DNA of 64,000 nucleotides from Tolypocladium sp. Sup5 PDA-1 (taxonomy: Eukaryota > Ascomycota > Sordariomycetes > Hypocreales > Ophiocordycipitaceae). Below are positions 12,707-21,845 of the stretch, piece by piece. The position numbers and the translations under genes were made by a program. The stretch covers positions 159,246 through 223,245 of the forward strand of contig JPHH03000052.1 in the NCBI GenBank assembly GCA_000750105.3. Reading direction: 5' to 3'. The number at the start of each line of letters is the position of its first letter. Positions within the stretch are counted from its first letter, which is position 1. The notes below the pieces were generated by a model that was not told where the DNA came from, did not search any database, and worked only from the letters and a program-made list of their open reading frames with translations.

Positions 12707-12740
12707 TCAAAGGTATTTTAATGCCCGGATAGATGTCTGT

Positions 12741-13076
12741 TGCCACACATCCATCACTCCATCATGCCTCGAAGCGATGTATAATGTCCAGAGCTATGTT
12801 CGCGTGGGGGATTTTGGCAGCAGGGCCGGGTTCGACAGCTTTCTCGATCAATCCGCCATCCACGACGACCTCTTCAAACTCGAAGACCGCTTCAACATCA
12901 CACATCAGAACATTTCGGTAGAGCTCATTTCTGGTGCAAAGGATAAGCAGAATATCCCCGCGGCACAATTCACAGAGGTTACGCGCATTCGAGAATGGGC
13001 TATAGAGAATAAGTCTGCAGTGGACTTTAGAGGCGATGTCCACGTTGAGAATGACCCCGTTGTAAATTGGTTTTGA
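12741..13076 (+). pseudogene. 3' fragment of an unidentified gene
   Basis: An open plus-strand stretch of about 110 codons ending at TGA 13074-13076 has protein-like composition (charged and amphipathic, with motifs such as VRVGDFGSRAGFDSFLDQS and TEVTRIREWAIENKSAVDF). The antisense frame is poorer. I do not recognise the family. No start or upstream exon can be found, because the relic of the arylsulfotransferase on the other strand begins about 35 bp upstream. It looks like the C-terminal remnant of a gene brought here by rearrangement. Confidence 0.4.
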
Positions 13077-13340
13077 AGTTAAATAGCCCCTAGAAGACGC
13101 TGTTTAATAACTACACCCCTCTCGTCCTAGCTACCACCTGTAATCCTTGGAGATATATTACTGTTCACTGTCGCCGCTACTGTTGCATTGTGTTACGCGC
13201 TCGGAGCTTGTGCAAAATATTTCTGTAGACTACTGATTTAACTGATTATCTGACGTCGTAACAAAAACCAGGCTATGGCCAGTGCCCATTGGCCTGTCTC
13301 AAGGGCGAAAGCAGAGTACCTTGGAGCGCAGGAAGCATTG

Positions 13341-13380
13341 CGTACGAAGTACGGAGGTCGCTTTCAAAATAGTTGTCCAG
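13341..13380 (+). repeat. Left terminal inverted repeat
   Basis: The 40 bases starting CGTACGAAGTACGGAGGTCG match, with no mismatch, the reverse complement of 14865-14904. Confidence 0.95.
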
Positions 13381-14900
13381 ACAGGGGGGCAAATCCCTGC
13401 TCGAATCCCTGTTCAATTGATTGAATCCCTGCACGTAAGGGCGGTGAATCGTGCTAGGAACCACCGCACATATTTTGTAAGGTAACTTTCCCCTCCTCAT
13501 TCGTGTAAACCACGCATCTTGTTCCCAATCGCCATGGCCCCAACTCAAGATATCGCAACGAGGGCCTTTGTGCTTGGGCTAAAGTGTTGCGGCACGAGTA
13601 CTACTGAGGCTGCCTCTATCTCGGGGGTCTCTATCCGTCAGGTCAACCGTATCTATGCTAGGGCACTTAAGCGTGGATTCGATCCAAGCTGCCGGCCCGT
13701 GAATATCAAGGATGACTTTGTTAAGGATGAACCTCGCCCCGGGCGCCCGTCGAAGCAAACGAAAGAAATGCAAGAGAAGATCGTGAGCAAGGTCCGCCGC
13801 GATAGGTATGGGAGAGAAAAGACGTGCGCTGATATCTCTGGGGAGCTTAGTGCTGAGGGGATTCCCGTTTCCTCTGTTACGGTGTGGCGGGTTATGAAAA
13901 AGCTCGGGTATAATAAGACGAAGCCGACGAGGAAGCCTAGATTATCGAAGAAGATGAGAACGGATCGTCTACGCTGGTGCCTTGAGCGTAAGGACTGGAC
14001 CCTTGAGGATTGGAAGAATGTTATTTGGTCTGACGAGACCTCCGTCGTCTTACTCCATCGCAGAGGCAGCTATCGCGTTTGGCGGAAGAGCGACGAGGCG
14101 TTCGTAAAGAGCTGCATTCGTGAGCGATGGAAAGGCTCTTCTGAATTTATGTTCTGGGGTTGCTTTTCCTATGATCGGAAGGGCCCTGCGCATTGCTGGT
14201 CTCCGGAGACTGCGCAAGAGAAGAAAGCCGCTACGGAAACGATCGAGAAGATGAACGAAGAGCTCGAGTCTGCCGCAAAGGAGAAATGGGAGCTTGAGAA
14301 TTCGATGAGACGATTGAACCTACGCCAACTTCCTGGAAAGAAACCCTCGTGGCGATGGAATTCAAAAAACGGCAAGCTCACACGCCGCAAGGGGTCAGGG
14401 ATCGATTGGTATCAGTACCAGAAGAAGATCCTTATCCCGAAGCTCTTCCCTTTTGCGAAGGAATGCGCAACGGACCGGCCGGGCACGCTCGTTCAAGAAG
14501 ACAAGGCTCCGGCACACAGTCATTACATCCAGCAGCAGGTCTATGACCTTCATCAAATCCAACGACTCCTTTGGTGCGGCAACTCTCCCGATCTCAACGC
14601 AATTGAGCCAGCCTGGCCTTGGATGAAGAGACGCACTACGAGCAAGGGGGCCCCGAAGAACCGGCAAGAAGCTATTACGGCTTGGAACGCCGCATGGAAA
14701 GAGCTACCGCAAGACCGTATCCAAGTTTGGATTGAGAGAATCCTAAGGCATGTACAAATGATAATCGAGCTTGAGGGAGGAAACGAGTACAAGGAAGGCA
14801 GGGGACTAACCCCTGCTAAATTAGGTGGGGGCGTTCCTAATATAGCTTAGCGGTAGTTTCAGCGCTGGACAACTATTTTGAAAGCGACCTCCGTACTTCG
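13345..14900 (+). mobile_element. Intact Tc1/mariner-type DNA transposon
   Basis: A 1556-bp element bounded by perfect inverted repeats with a TA on each side (13343-13344 and 14901-14902), the target-site duplication expected of the superfamily. It contains one uninterrupted transposase gene. Because the TA sits in CGTACG, the palindrome extends two bases beyond each end. Three AATCCCTG words recur inside the left end (about 13393-13435). Complete ends plus open transposase suggest recent arrival, unlike the RIP-altered repeats further right. Confidence 0.9.
13534..14850 (+). CDS. Tc1-family transposase (DD34E)
   Basis: Cut-and-paste transposase of 438 aa, no intron. The N-terminus carries paired-type helix-turn-helix DNA-binding segments (TTEAASISGVSIRQVNRIY; then ADISGELSAEGIPVSSVTVW). 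The DDE catalytic core has Asp167 (IWSDETS), Asp323 (VQEDKAPAH) and Glu358 (SPDLNAIEPAW); the last two are separated by exactly 34 residues, the Tc1 signature. A lysine/glutamate-rich insert of about 90 residues lies between the first and second catalytic Asp, as in other fungal relatives. I start at ATG 13534, since the open frame upstream has no earlier ATG. No stop or frameshift is present, so the protein may be active. Confidence 0.93.
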   Translation: MAPTQDIATRAFVLGLKCCGTSTTEAASISGVSIRQVNRIYARALKRGFDPSCRPVNIKDDFVKDEPRPGRPSKQTKEMQEKIVSKVRRDRYGREKTCADISGELSAEGIPVSSVTVWRVMKKLGYNKTKPTRKPRLSKKMRTDRLRWCLERKDWTLEDWKNVIWSDETSVVLLHRRGSYRVWRKSDEAFVKSCIRERWKGSSEFMFWGCFSYDRKGPAHCWSPETAQEKKAATETIEKMNEELESAAKEKWELENSMRRLNLRQLPGKKPSWRWNSKNGKLTRRKGSGIDWYQYQKKILIPKLFPFAKECATDRPGTLVQEDKAPAHSHYIQQQVYDLHQIQRLLWCGNSPDLNAIEPAWPWMKRRTTSKGAPKNRQEAITAWNAAWKELPQDRIQVWIERILRHVQMIIELEGGNEYKEGRGLTPAKLGGGVPNIA

Positions 14901-14904
14901 TACG
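14865..14904 (-). repeat. Right terminal inverted repeat
   Basis: Perfect 40-bp inverted partner of 13341-13380, 14 bp after the transposase stop codon. Confidence 0.95.
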
Positions 14905-16218
14905 GACTACGAAGTACGAATACGCACATGCAAAGTGCACGACTTGACCCCCCCGGCAAGCTGACGGCCCCTGGCAGCCGCGACAGTTTCCACACCTGTG
15001 CGGGTGGCATCGCCAGTACTTCATACCCTAGCACCTTTGTGCATGTGCAATTTGATGCCCCTGCCCGTCCAGAGAGTCGTGGGGGTGCCACTGACGCTCT
15101 ACTCGTACACTACCTTATGTAGTATGTGGTCCGTACTCGTACTTCGTACGAGTATCCGTACTTCGAAGCTCTTCAAGTAAGGTCACAGGAGCTGCGTACA
15201 GTTTGTGCCTCTGGCAAAAATTGCTGCGCAGTGCAGCCGCTTTCCCCGTGCTCGGTGCTGGCTTGCGAGGAAGACCTTCATGACGGCGCACAGTACCTGG
15301 TATGCTGTATGTACCTGGCCTGAACGAACATTCGAATGCCTCCCCTGGGGGTTGGAATGGGCATTAGCTGTGCAACGGGGACGAAGCACTCCACCACGCA
15401 ACCCCCCGCAAGCCCCGCCACTCTGGACGAAGACGCAGCTTTAGGTTAGACCCTCCATTCTCTCATCTAGTTCAACGATTCGTCTGCCTCGTACACGTCC
15501 GTAGCACCTCTGGAGACACCTTTGGAGGTGTCTTCCTCCTGTGACGGGCGTTGACGGGGATGGGGGACCGTGGCAACAGTTGGCTGAGGATCGACGATGG
15601 CAAGAAAATTCATTGGATGCAGCTTCTTACACGATTCATGGCTTGCAGGTGGGTTGGGTGGGGTACACCGTGACCCGTACAGCCACTACCTTACTGTAGT
15701 TACTGTACTTACCGCATTCTGGGGTACGGGGTGGTGGGCCAAAAAGGCTGTGTGGGATGTCTTGCTTTCGCCTCCGCCTTGCTGGGAACGACGAGCGCCT
15801 ACGGGACCTACGAGTATATAATCGCCGTCGGGCAGCACTACCCAGGCTCGAGTTGTCCGCGACACACAAACCGCATGCCTGTAGGCGTCGTCCCCCTGGC
15901 TTGTCATGAAGCAGATGATTGAAGCTTGACATCCCCGATTGCCAATCCTCGCTTGTTGTCGCCGGCAATGTAACGATGCCGACCAGCACGCTATTCCCGC
16001 ATCGAGGCAGGGAACAGCTCGGCGCAATACCTTACCTTCCCACCGCGCACGTCGCGGCTTTGCCATTTCCGGCTTCTCAGGTCCGCTCAACCTCACGATC
16101 CTGGAGGATTGATATGCTAATGGGATATCAGCTCGAAAACGCGACAGCTTTGACACCGAATTGGCGACAAGCAGCGTTCCGCCCTGGTGTACGACGCGTG
16201 CTCCGCTAACCCAGCGCC
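14905..16218. other. Intergenic, CGTAC-rich palindromes, no supported gene
   Basis: About 1.3 kb. Several self-complementary words of the CTTCGTACGAAG/CCGTACTTCG type occur at 14890-14930 and 15126-15175, resembling the transposon tip. No frame shows a domain. The last part should hold the promoter of the gene at 16219. Confidence 0.5.
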
Positions 16219-17067
16219 ATGGGTTACTCAGGCAACTCCGGGGCGGGTGATTTGGAGAGCCTCGCGTCCAGGACGACACTTGCCGTCGTCACCTTCTTGG
16301 CCCTTTCCCTGTATAACGTCATCGAGCTCAACGTCATCATCCTCGCCGTCTTCAAGCGTCGCAAAGGCCTTTACTTCTGGAGCTTTGTCGCCGCTACCAA
16401 TGGAATCGCTCCCCACTCAGTCGGATTCCTGCTAAAGAACGTAATTTTCTCCGAGGACTTCGGCTTATACATCACCCTTATAGCAATAGGCTGGGTTCCT
16501 ATGGTTACTGGCCAGTCCCTTGTGCTATATTCACGCCTGCACCTAATATTATGGAACCAGCTCTATTTGAGGTTTGTTCTGGCCATGATAATCATCAACG
16601 CCATCGTCCTACATGTCCCCATTATCATCCTCATGTACGGCGCCAACAGCTCCGACTCGAATGACTGGGTCCACCCCTATATAATCTACGAAAAGATTCA
16701 GGTCACGGTGTTTTTTCTTCAGGAGGTCATCATCTCCGGGATATACATCAAAACATGCTTTTCGTTCTTCAACGTCCAGGACGGCCTGCATGGTGACGCG
16801 ATACGCAAGATGCGAAGGCACTTGCTTTTGGTCAACATCTTTATTATCCTCCTGGATGTTCCGATTCTTTGTCTCGAATACACCGATTTCTATGACCTGC
16901 AGACCGCCTACAAAGCCTTCGTCTATAGCGTCAAGCTTAAGATGGAGTTTCGAATTCTGAACAAACTTGTGGAAATGACTCGGGTTGGGCGCGACGCTGC
17001 TTATGGCAGCCCGTTTCAGGACGATGCGAACCTCAGAATACAAGATAGTGCCGCCGACAGCTGGTGA
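16219..17067 (+). CDS. Seven-helix fungal integral membrane protein (DUF7703-like)
   Basis: Single-exon 282-aa protein with about seven hydrophobic helices. It matches the pattern of a fungal membrane family of unknown function (DUF7703-like): YNVIELNVIILAVFKRRKGLYFW after TM1, WVPMVTGQSLVLYSRLHLI between TM3 and TM4, YEKIQVTVFFLQEVIISGIYI, a basic RKMRRHLL loop, and YSVKLKMEFRILNKLVE at the start of the cytosolic tail. The length is normal for the family. A rhodopsin-like or receptor-like topology is plausible, but no ligand, retinal lysine or G-protein motif can be claimed. No lesions; the neighbours on both sides are relics or transposon. Confidence 0.82.
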   Translation: MGYSGNSGAGDLESLASRTTLAVVTFLALSLYNVIELNVIILAVFKRRKGLYFWSFVAATNGIAPHSVGFLLKNVIFSEDFGLYITLIAIGWVPMVTGQSLVLYSRLHLILWNQLYLRFVLAMIIINAIVLHVPIIILMYGANSSDSNDWVHPYIIYEKIQVTVFFLQEVIISGIYIKTCFSFFNVQDGLHGDAIRKMRRHLLLVNIFIILLDVPILCLEYTDFYDLQTAYKAFVYSVKLKMEFRILNKLVEMTRVGRDAAYGSPFQDDANLRIQDSAADSW

Positions 17068-18074
17068 TTGACGCCAAAAAGCTGCGCCTGCAGAGCCAAA
17101 GAACCAGCAGGCTGAGTCACATTTCATGGGTTCAACACAATTGGTGCATCCACATCTGCACGGCGCGGTGTGCTCCTTGCGAGCAGACTGACTTCTTTCG
17201 TCGCCTCCAACGCCTCACACTCTTGGCGAAGAGCGTGGGACCTGATACGGACGGACTCGTCAGGAGGTCATTCGTAATAACATGAGCAAGGAAGGTCGAG
17301 TCGCCTTAAATATACGAGGGGAACTGGCCCTTTCACCCAGTTAAGGTTGAACGCACCGACCATGCTGGGAGCCGCCCCACGGGCCACGAGACTCATGTTA
17401 CCGTGCAACGTCAAGTACGGTGTCTTTGCGTTGACAACCTTGCCAATAACCACCCAGCGGACGCTGCCGTCAACTCCCGCCCGTCGCGTTAAAGGACACC
17501 GAAAGTGCTGCCCGCCCTCAACTGTGCGCACAGGGTTGCAGCAACTCGTTCAAGGTTTCCACTCACTAATACCTTTGTCTCGCTCAGGTCGCGCAGCGGC
17601 ACTGCCGCCCCGTCGGCAGCCGAGAAAGCTGCGGCAGTCACATATGATTTATTAACTGGACCAGATGGTGTTGTCTCAATTTTGGCCGCGAATATGATCA
17701 GCGGGCGAGCATGGCACGAGCGGCTGACACGTCACATGGCTAGTAACCATGCCGCTACAGACATGTCTTTAATCCTGTACCAAGCAAGCCAGGTCGCCCT
17801 GTACTACCTGCGCAGGGTATCTCAGAAATAGATTTTTGTGCACCATGTTCTTCGTAACTGCGAAGCACGAAGTATCTTGAAGCTGTGGATGGTTCACGTC
17901 GCCTGACCCACAGCCGACAACGGAACCTCGCGCGATCCGCCTCCGCAACTCGAGAACAGGGTGTCAGCTGCTGCATTATCCCCGCCTCCATCCAGTATCC
18001 CTTCGACAGTGTCCAGCAACTCAATCGTCTGCCCCCAACATCGGTCCACGTCTTCCCACCTCCTGCATATCGTG
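17068..18074. other. Intergenic, no supported gene
   Basis: About 1 kb of spacer. Open frames are short and lack domain signal. Confidence 0.5.
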
Positions 18075-18732
18075 GCCAGCGTTACTCTCTCGGAGCCCTT
18101 TGCCAGCATCCCAAGGAATTCGTCCCTCTTCAGACCCTCGCCGATCCAGCCCCTACCACGCATGTCCGCCGCCCTGAGGGGCAAAGTCAACATGTTTGCA
18201 AAGCGAGAAGACTGCAACACGGGGCTTGCATACGGGGCCAACAAGATGCGGGGGCTCGAGTAAAACCATCAGCCGTCGGGTTAGCATCGTCCCCGCGCCC
18301 GACTGCCCGCTACGCTCTGTCCACTGACCGTCGTTGAACAGGTACCTTCCGCCTAAGACTTTGGCCCAAGGATGCGACACACTCGTGTCCATTGTGGCAT
18401 ACGGTCCAATCACACCCGCCAGGTCGCTGCCGTGGCCGCCAGGTTGGGCTTCCATGCGGCTACAGTGACTCTTACAATGCCAAGATCTACGGCATTCCCG
18501 ACGGGACGACCATCGAGGCCATCAAGTTTGGCGCGAGGACGGAGGGCCTCATCACGGACCCAGTCTATGAGGGCAAGAGCCTCGCGGGCATGATTGACCT
18601 GATTAAGACAGGCCAGGTTGCGGGCGGCAACGTCTTGTATGATCATCTTAGAGGCCAACTTGCCCTGAATGCTTCTCGACCATTTGAGACGACTAGCGCG
18701 GGTGCCAGTTTTGATGCAGGACGCACCTTCTA
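18075..18732 (+). pseudogene. 1-aminocyclopropane-1-carboxylate (ACC) deaminase relic
   Basis: Relic of the PLP enzyme that cleaves ACC, the plant ethylene precursor, to 2-oxobutyrate and ammonia. Diagnostic pieces: EPFASIPR, PSPIQPLPRMSAAL, VNMFAKREDCNTGLAYGANK (containing the PLP-binding Lys region), then SNHTRQVAAVAARLGF, IYGIPDGTTIEAIKFGARTE, ITDPVYEGKSLAGMIDLI and LRGQLALNA. Lesions: a stop (TAA, about 18260) directly after the PLP-Lys segment, frame changes before SNHTRQ, and loss of roughly 180 codons between AATV and YNAKIYG, which removes most of the catalytic core. The C-terminal part stays open to TAG 18730-18732. Function is excluded. Fungal copies often accompany plant association. 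Confidence 0.88.
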
Positions 18733-18826
18733 GGTCACAACTCTCAAGGGCCAATAGTTTTACCGAGATTAAGACTACGGAAGCAAACCACCCACAACTT
18801 CTCGAAATATTGCTGTCAATCAGCCC

Positions 18827-19442
18827 CAGTACTTGCTGATGAGGATCTTGGCCGATGCAGCCGCCGCCCCCGCAACGGCCCCGATGGCAGCTCCGGCCGC
18901 CGTCCCCACAACTGACAGAACGCTCCTCACAAGGCGCCGACCGCCGCCCCGGCTGCCGGCCCGGCCAGGACGCCCGTCCCGACGCCAACCGCCTCCGCGC
19001 TCGTTGCGCCGAGGTGCGCCTGGACAAACTCGGAGTGGTCTATCTTGTCCACTACATAGTCCCCAACGGCGCGCGGGCAGCCGTGCCGCCTAGCGCATCA
19101 CCTGTAACGACGATGGTGGCTGCGGCTCCGACCGTGGCTGTCCCTGCCCATGCTAGGGAGCCGGCCTTGCTGGCCCTGGCAACGGTCGTAACGCTGAAGC
19201 CCGAGACCCCGGATCCGAGATCCATGCCGGCTTGAACGCGTGTGCTCGCCTTTTGCGTCGTGTCGGTTGCCCCATGCGCCTGTAACGGCGCGGCGACGAT
19301 GGCGATGCCAATGCCCAATGGACCCAGGTACTTGCGGCGGGCCCGCCGAACCCGGCCAGTCTGCCGGCCTTGCTGATGAAGGCCATGGGTTCGGAGTCAA
19401 GCCTGTCCGCGTCGCCATCAGCGCGGCGTCGTTGGCGTGCAC
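18827..19442 (-). pseudogene. Glycine/alanine-rich protein relic of unknown family
   Basis: Minus-strand coding remnant whose frame changes several times while composition stays constant. In order: AFISKAGRLAGFGG; a shift near 19335 into KYLGPLGIGIAIVAAP; TQKASTRVQAGMDLGSG; GSLAWAGTATVGAAATIVV; a TAG near 19050; a shift into DYVVDKIDHSEFVQAHLG and VGTGVLAGPAAGAAVGA; another stop/shift near 18935; and a last segment VVGTAAGAAIGAVAGAAAA ending KYWG-stop. The GxxxG-spaced small residues look like glycine-zipper or membrane-inserting helices. I do not recognise the family. At least three lesions. Confidence 0.55.
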
Positions 19443-19771
19443 TCGTATGCCGTGAGATCGAGACAGACTTGATCTCTACTTTACGCGGTCAGCGGCTCTT
19501 AATTGCCGAGATTTGATGCTCGCCACTTGGCTCGGAAGCTCGGAAGCTCGGAATTTCCCTGACTAATCGATACGGCTAGAAAACGAGGGTCGATAATACC
19601 ACGGGAGCGAATCTGACAGCTCGAGCTCGAAAGAGTTGCCAGCATTGGACAACGCTGACGTCCAGGCATGCGGCGCAGCCTGCGACTTGGTCTACAACCA
19701 CCAGTCTACAAAATATGTATAATGATCCTTATGCGCTACATTGCACCCTAATCCTGTTGCAATCCGACAGA
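19443..19771. other. Intergenic, probable promoter of the next gene
   Basis: About 330 bp with no gene. A short direct repeat (GCTCGGAA three times) lies near 19528-19552. Confidence 0.4.
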
Positions 19772-21203
19772 ATGCGGTTCGCAAGCCCCATACTCTTCGT
19801 TCTAGCAGTGTTGGGGTGCACAGTAAGTCTTAACGGCATCCCACCCCCCAGGTATGAAGACTGTTGACATAACATGGAGTAGCTGGCACAAGTGGCACCC
19901 AATTCTTCCGTCATGTACCAACTGAGTAGCGACAGCGAGTTTGCGTTTATTCTGGAGGAAATTCTGTCGCTCTCTAATAACTTCGGGGCCAACACTGGGG
20001 AGATCCTGCGTGCTGCCAGCCAGATTAAGCCCGGTGATTTCGAAAGTTGGCATCGAGAATTCAAGTTCCTGGCAGACGGCATACACGACAAAGCAGTAGC
20101 CATCAATGCCACACGTTTTCCCGTGTCAGCACGTGAGGCATACTTCCGGTCAGCTAGCTACTATCGTGCCGCCGACTTTTTCTTGCACCGAAATACCAGC
20201 GACACAAGAATCTACTCTTTGTGGAACTCGGCTCTATCTGACTTCGACAAAGCAATCGACCTTCTGCCCACTGTCACGAGGCGAGCCAACGTATCTGCAC
20301 ATGACTCCACCGCCCCCATCATCTTTTATAAGCCACAAGAGTTATCCAACCCCCATTCCTCCCAGGAGCTGAGCGGTAAAGATTGTGCAAGCCGCAAGCT
20401 CCCAACAGTTCTTGTTGGGAGGGGCTATGATGGCTCGCAAGAGGAACTGTATCACTCCATCGGCCGATCGATCCTTGACCGTGGCTGGAACTTCGTCACG
20501 TACGAGGGGCCGGGCCAGCCTACCGTTCGTCGGCAGCAACAACTGGGATTTATTCCGGACTGGTGGGATGTTGTGACGCCGGTCATGGACTACCTAACCA
20601 AGCGACCTGATGTGGATATGCAGAGGGTCGCACTCGTTGGTGTCTCTTTCGGTGGCACCCTGGCGCCCAGAGCGGCCTCTCGGGAGCACCGCCTCTCAGC
20701 CGTACTCGCTATTGACGGCTTAACAAGCTTGTTCGCGTCGCTCGAAAAGCAGTTTTCCCCCAAGCTCATCGACCTCTTCAAGAGCGGTAATAAGACCGCG
20801 TTTGATCATACTGTCCTGAGCATTATGGAAAGTAGTTCTTATCCGACCCAACTCCGCTGGATTATTGGGCAGTCCTTATTTGCTTTTAACACTCGAAGCC
20901 CGTTCGAATGGATCACACGCCTTAGCAAATTTGTGGCTGACGGCCCGTTGCTAAGAAACATATCCTGCCCAACATTTTGTCGCTTCGGGTGACAACGATA
21001 GCTCGGCTCCCGGCTAGCTAGAAGAAATGGCGGAATTCCTGGGCGACAAGTGCACCTATTATCTATTTAAAAGCGACCTTGGTGCTGGTGAACATGGCCA
21101 GCTCGGAGCAGAGGCGCAGGTGGCGCAAGTTGCTCTGGACTGGTTGGGAGATGTATGGGATGGCGTGAAGACGCTAAGAAACTTAACGGGTGGAGTATAC
21201 TAA
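19772..21203 (+). pseudogene. Secreted alpha/beta hydrolase, recently inactivated
   Basis: Alpha/beta-hydrolase of the fungal dienelactone-hydrolase/FrsA-like type. Exon 1 (19772-19822) encodes a good signal peptide (MRFASPILFVLAVLGC); the intron 19823-19882 (GTAAGT..TAG) leads into a long open exon. The N-terminal helical cap is followed by PTVLVGRGYDG, NFVTYEGPGQP and the nucleophile elbow GVSFGG. Two lesions near the 3' end: an extra T in a T-run near 20975 shifts the frame at TFVASGD, and a TAG near 21018 replaces a codon whose context suggests CAG. Beyond them the other frame continues with SSAPG, AEFLGDKCTYYLF and the catalytic GAGEH down to TAA 21201. Only two mutations, so decay is recent, or one is a sequencing error. 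As it stands the product loses the catalytic Asp and His. Confidence 0.85.
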
Positions 21204-21845
21204 AAGAGCCCCAAGCTACTGTCTCGAGCTGGCCTTCTTGGGCGGCCATGCAGGAGACGGAAAATTATTGCGTCTTGGTGTATTGATAGCACGCGATTTT
21301 GGGATACGTGATGGAGGTAACGGAAAGGATTTTGGAGGGTAGGACAAATAAGAATAATGAGTTACGTAAAAGCTGACTCCTCTGGATCCTGTTTAGTAGC
21401 AGCCTGGCTTTATTAGAGTACTAACGACGAATTGGTGTCGCCTAGAGGACTTTGCCTTTGATAGTCCGTACACATCTCGGTGCTCTCGCAGGCGCGATAT
21501 GTGACATCTGTTCCCAAATCTCGGTGTACCACCCTCGCCGTATGGCACAGCGCGAACCGCTCTCAAGTGAACTCTTGGCCTCTAAAATATAAAAGAACAA
21601 TACCCTTCCCTTTCATAACGTCAATACGGATGACTGGCAAATGTTCGAAGGTACAATCCCTCCTCTCTTCCCAGATAGCCCATCACAACCAGTGCTGCTT
21701 AAAGCCTGTGTTCTAGCTAGGTAACCTCTCCCTCATTCTACTTTCGTCGCCCCGTTCTGTTCCATTTCTTCCATCTAGCCCACCTAGCTAGCCGAGTGCT
21801 CCGCTCCCATGGTAGTAAGTCGCAATTCATCCTTAGGCACGTATG

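Noticed and set aside
12672..12740. N-terminal part of the plus-strand open frame before 12741
   Set aside because: This part is antisense to the arylsulfotransferase relic, so only the downstream part is counted as gene fragment.
15126..15323. Small ORF after the Tc1 element
   Set aside because: Spans CGTAC palindromes, no homology-like features; chance frame.
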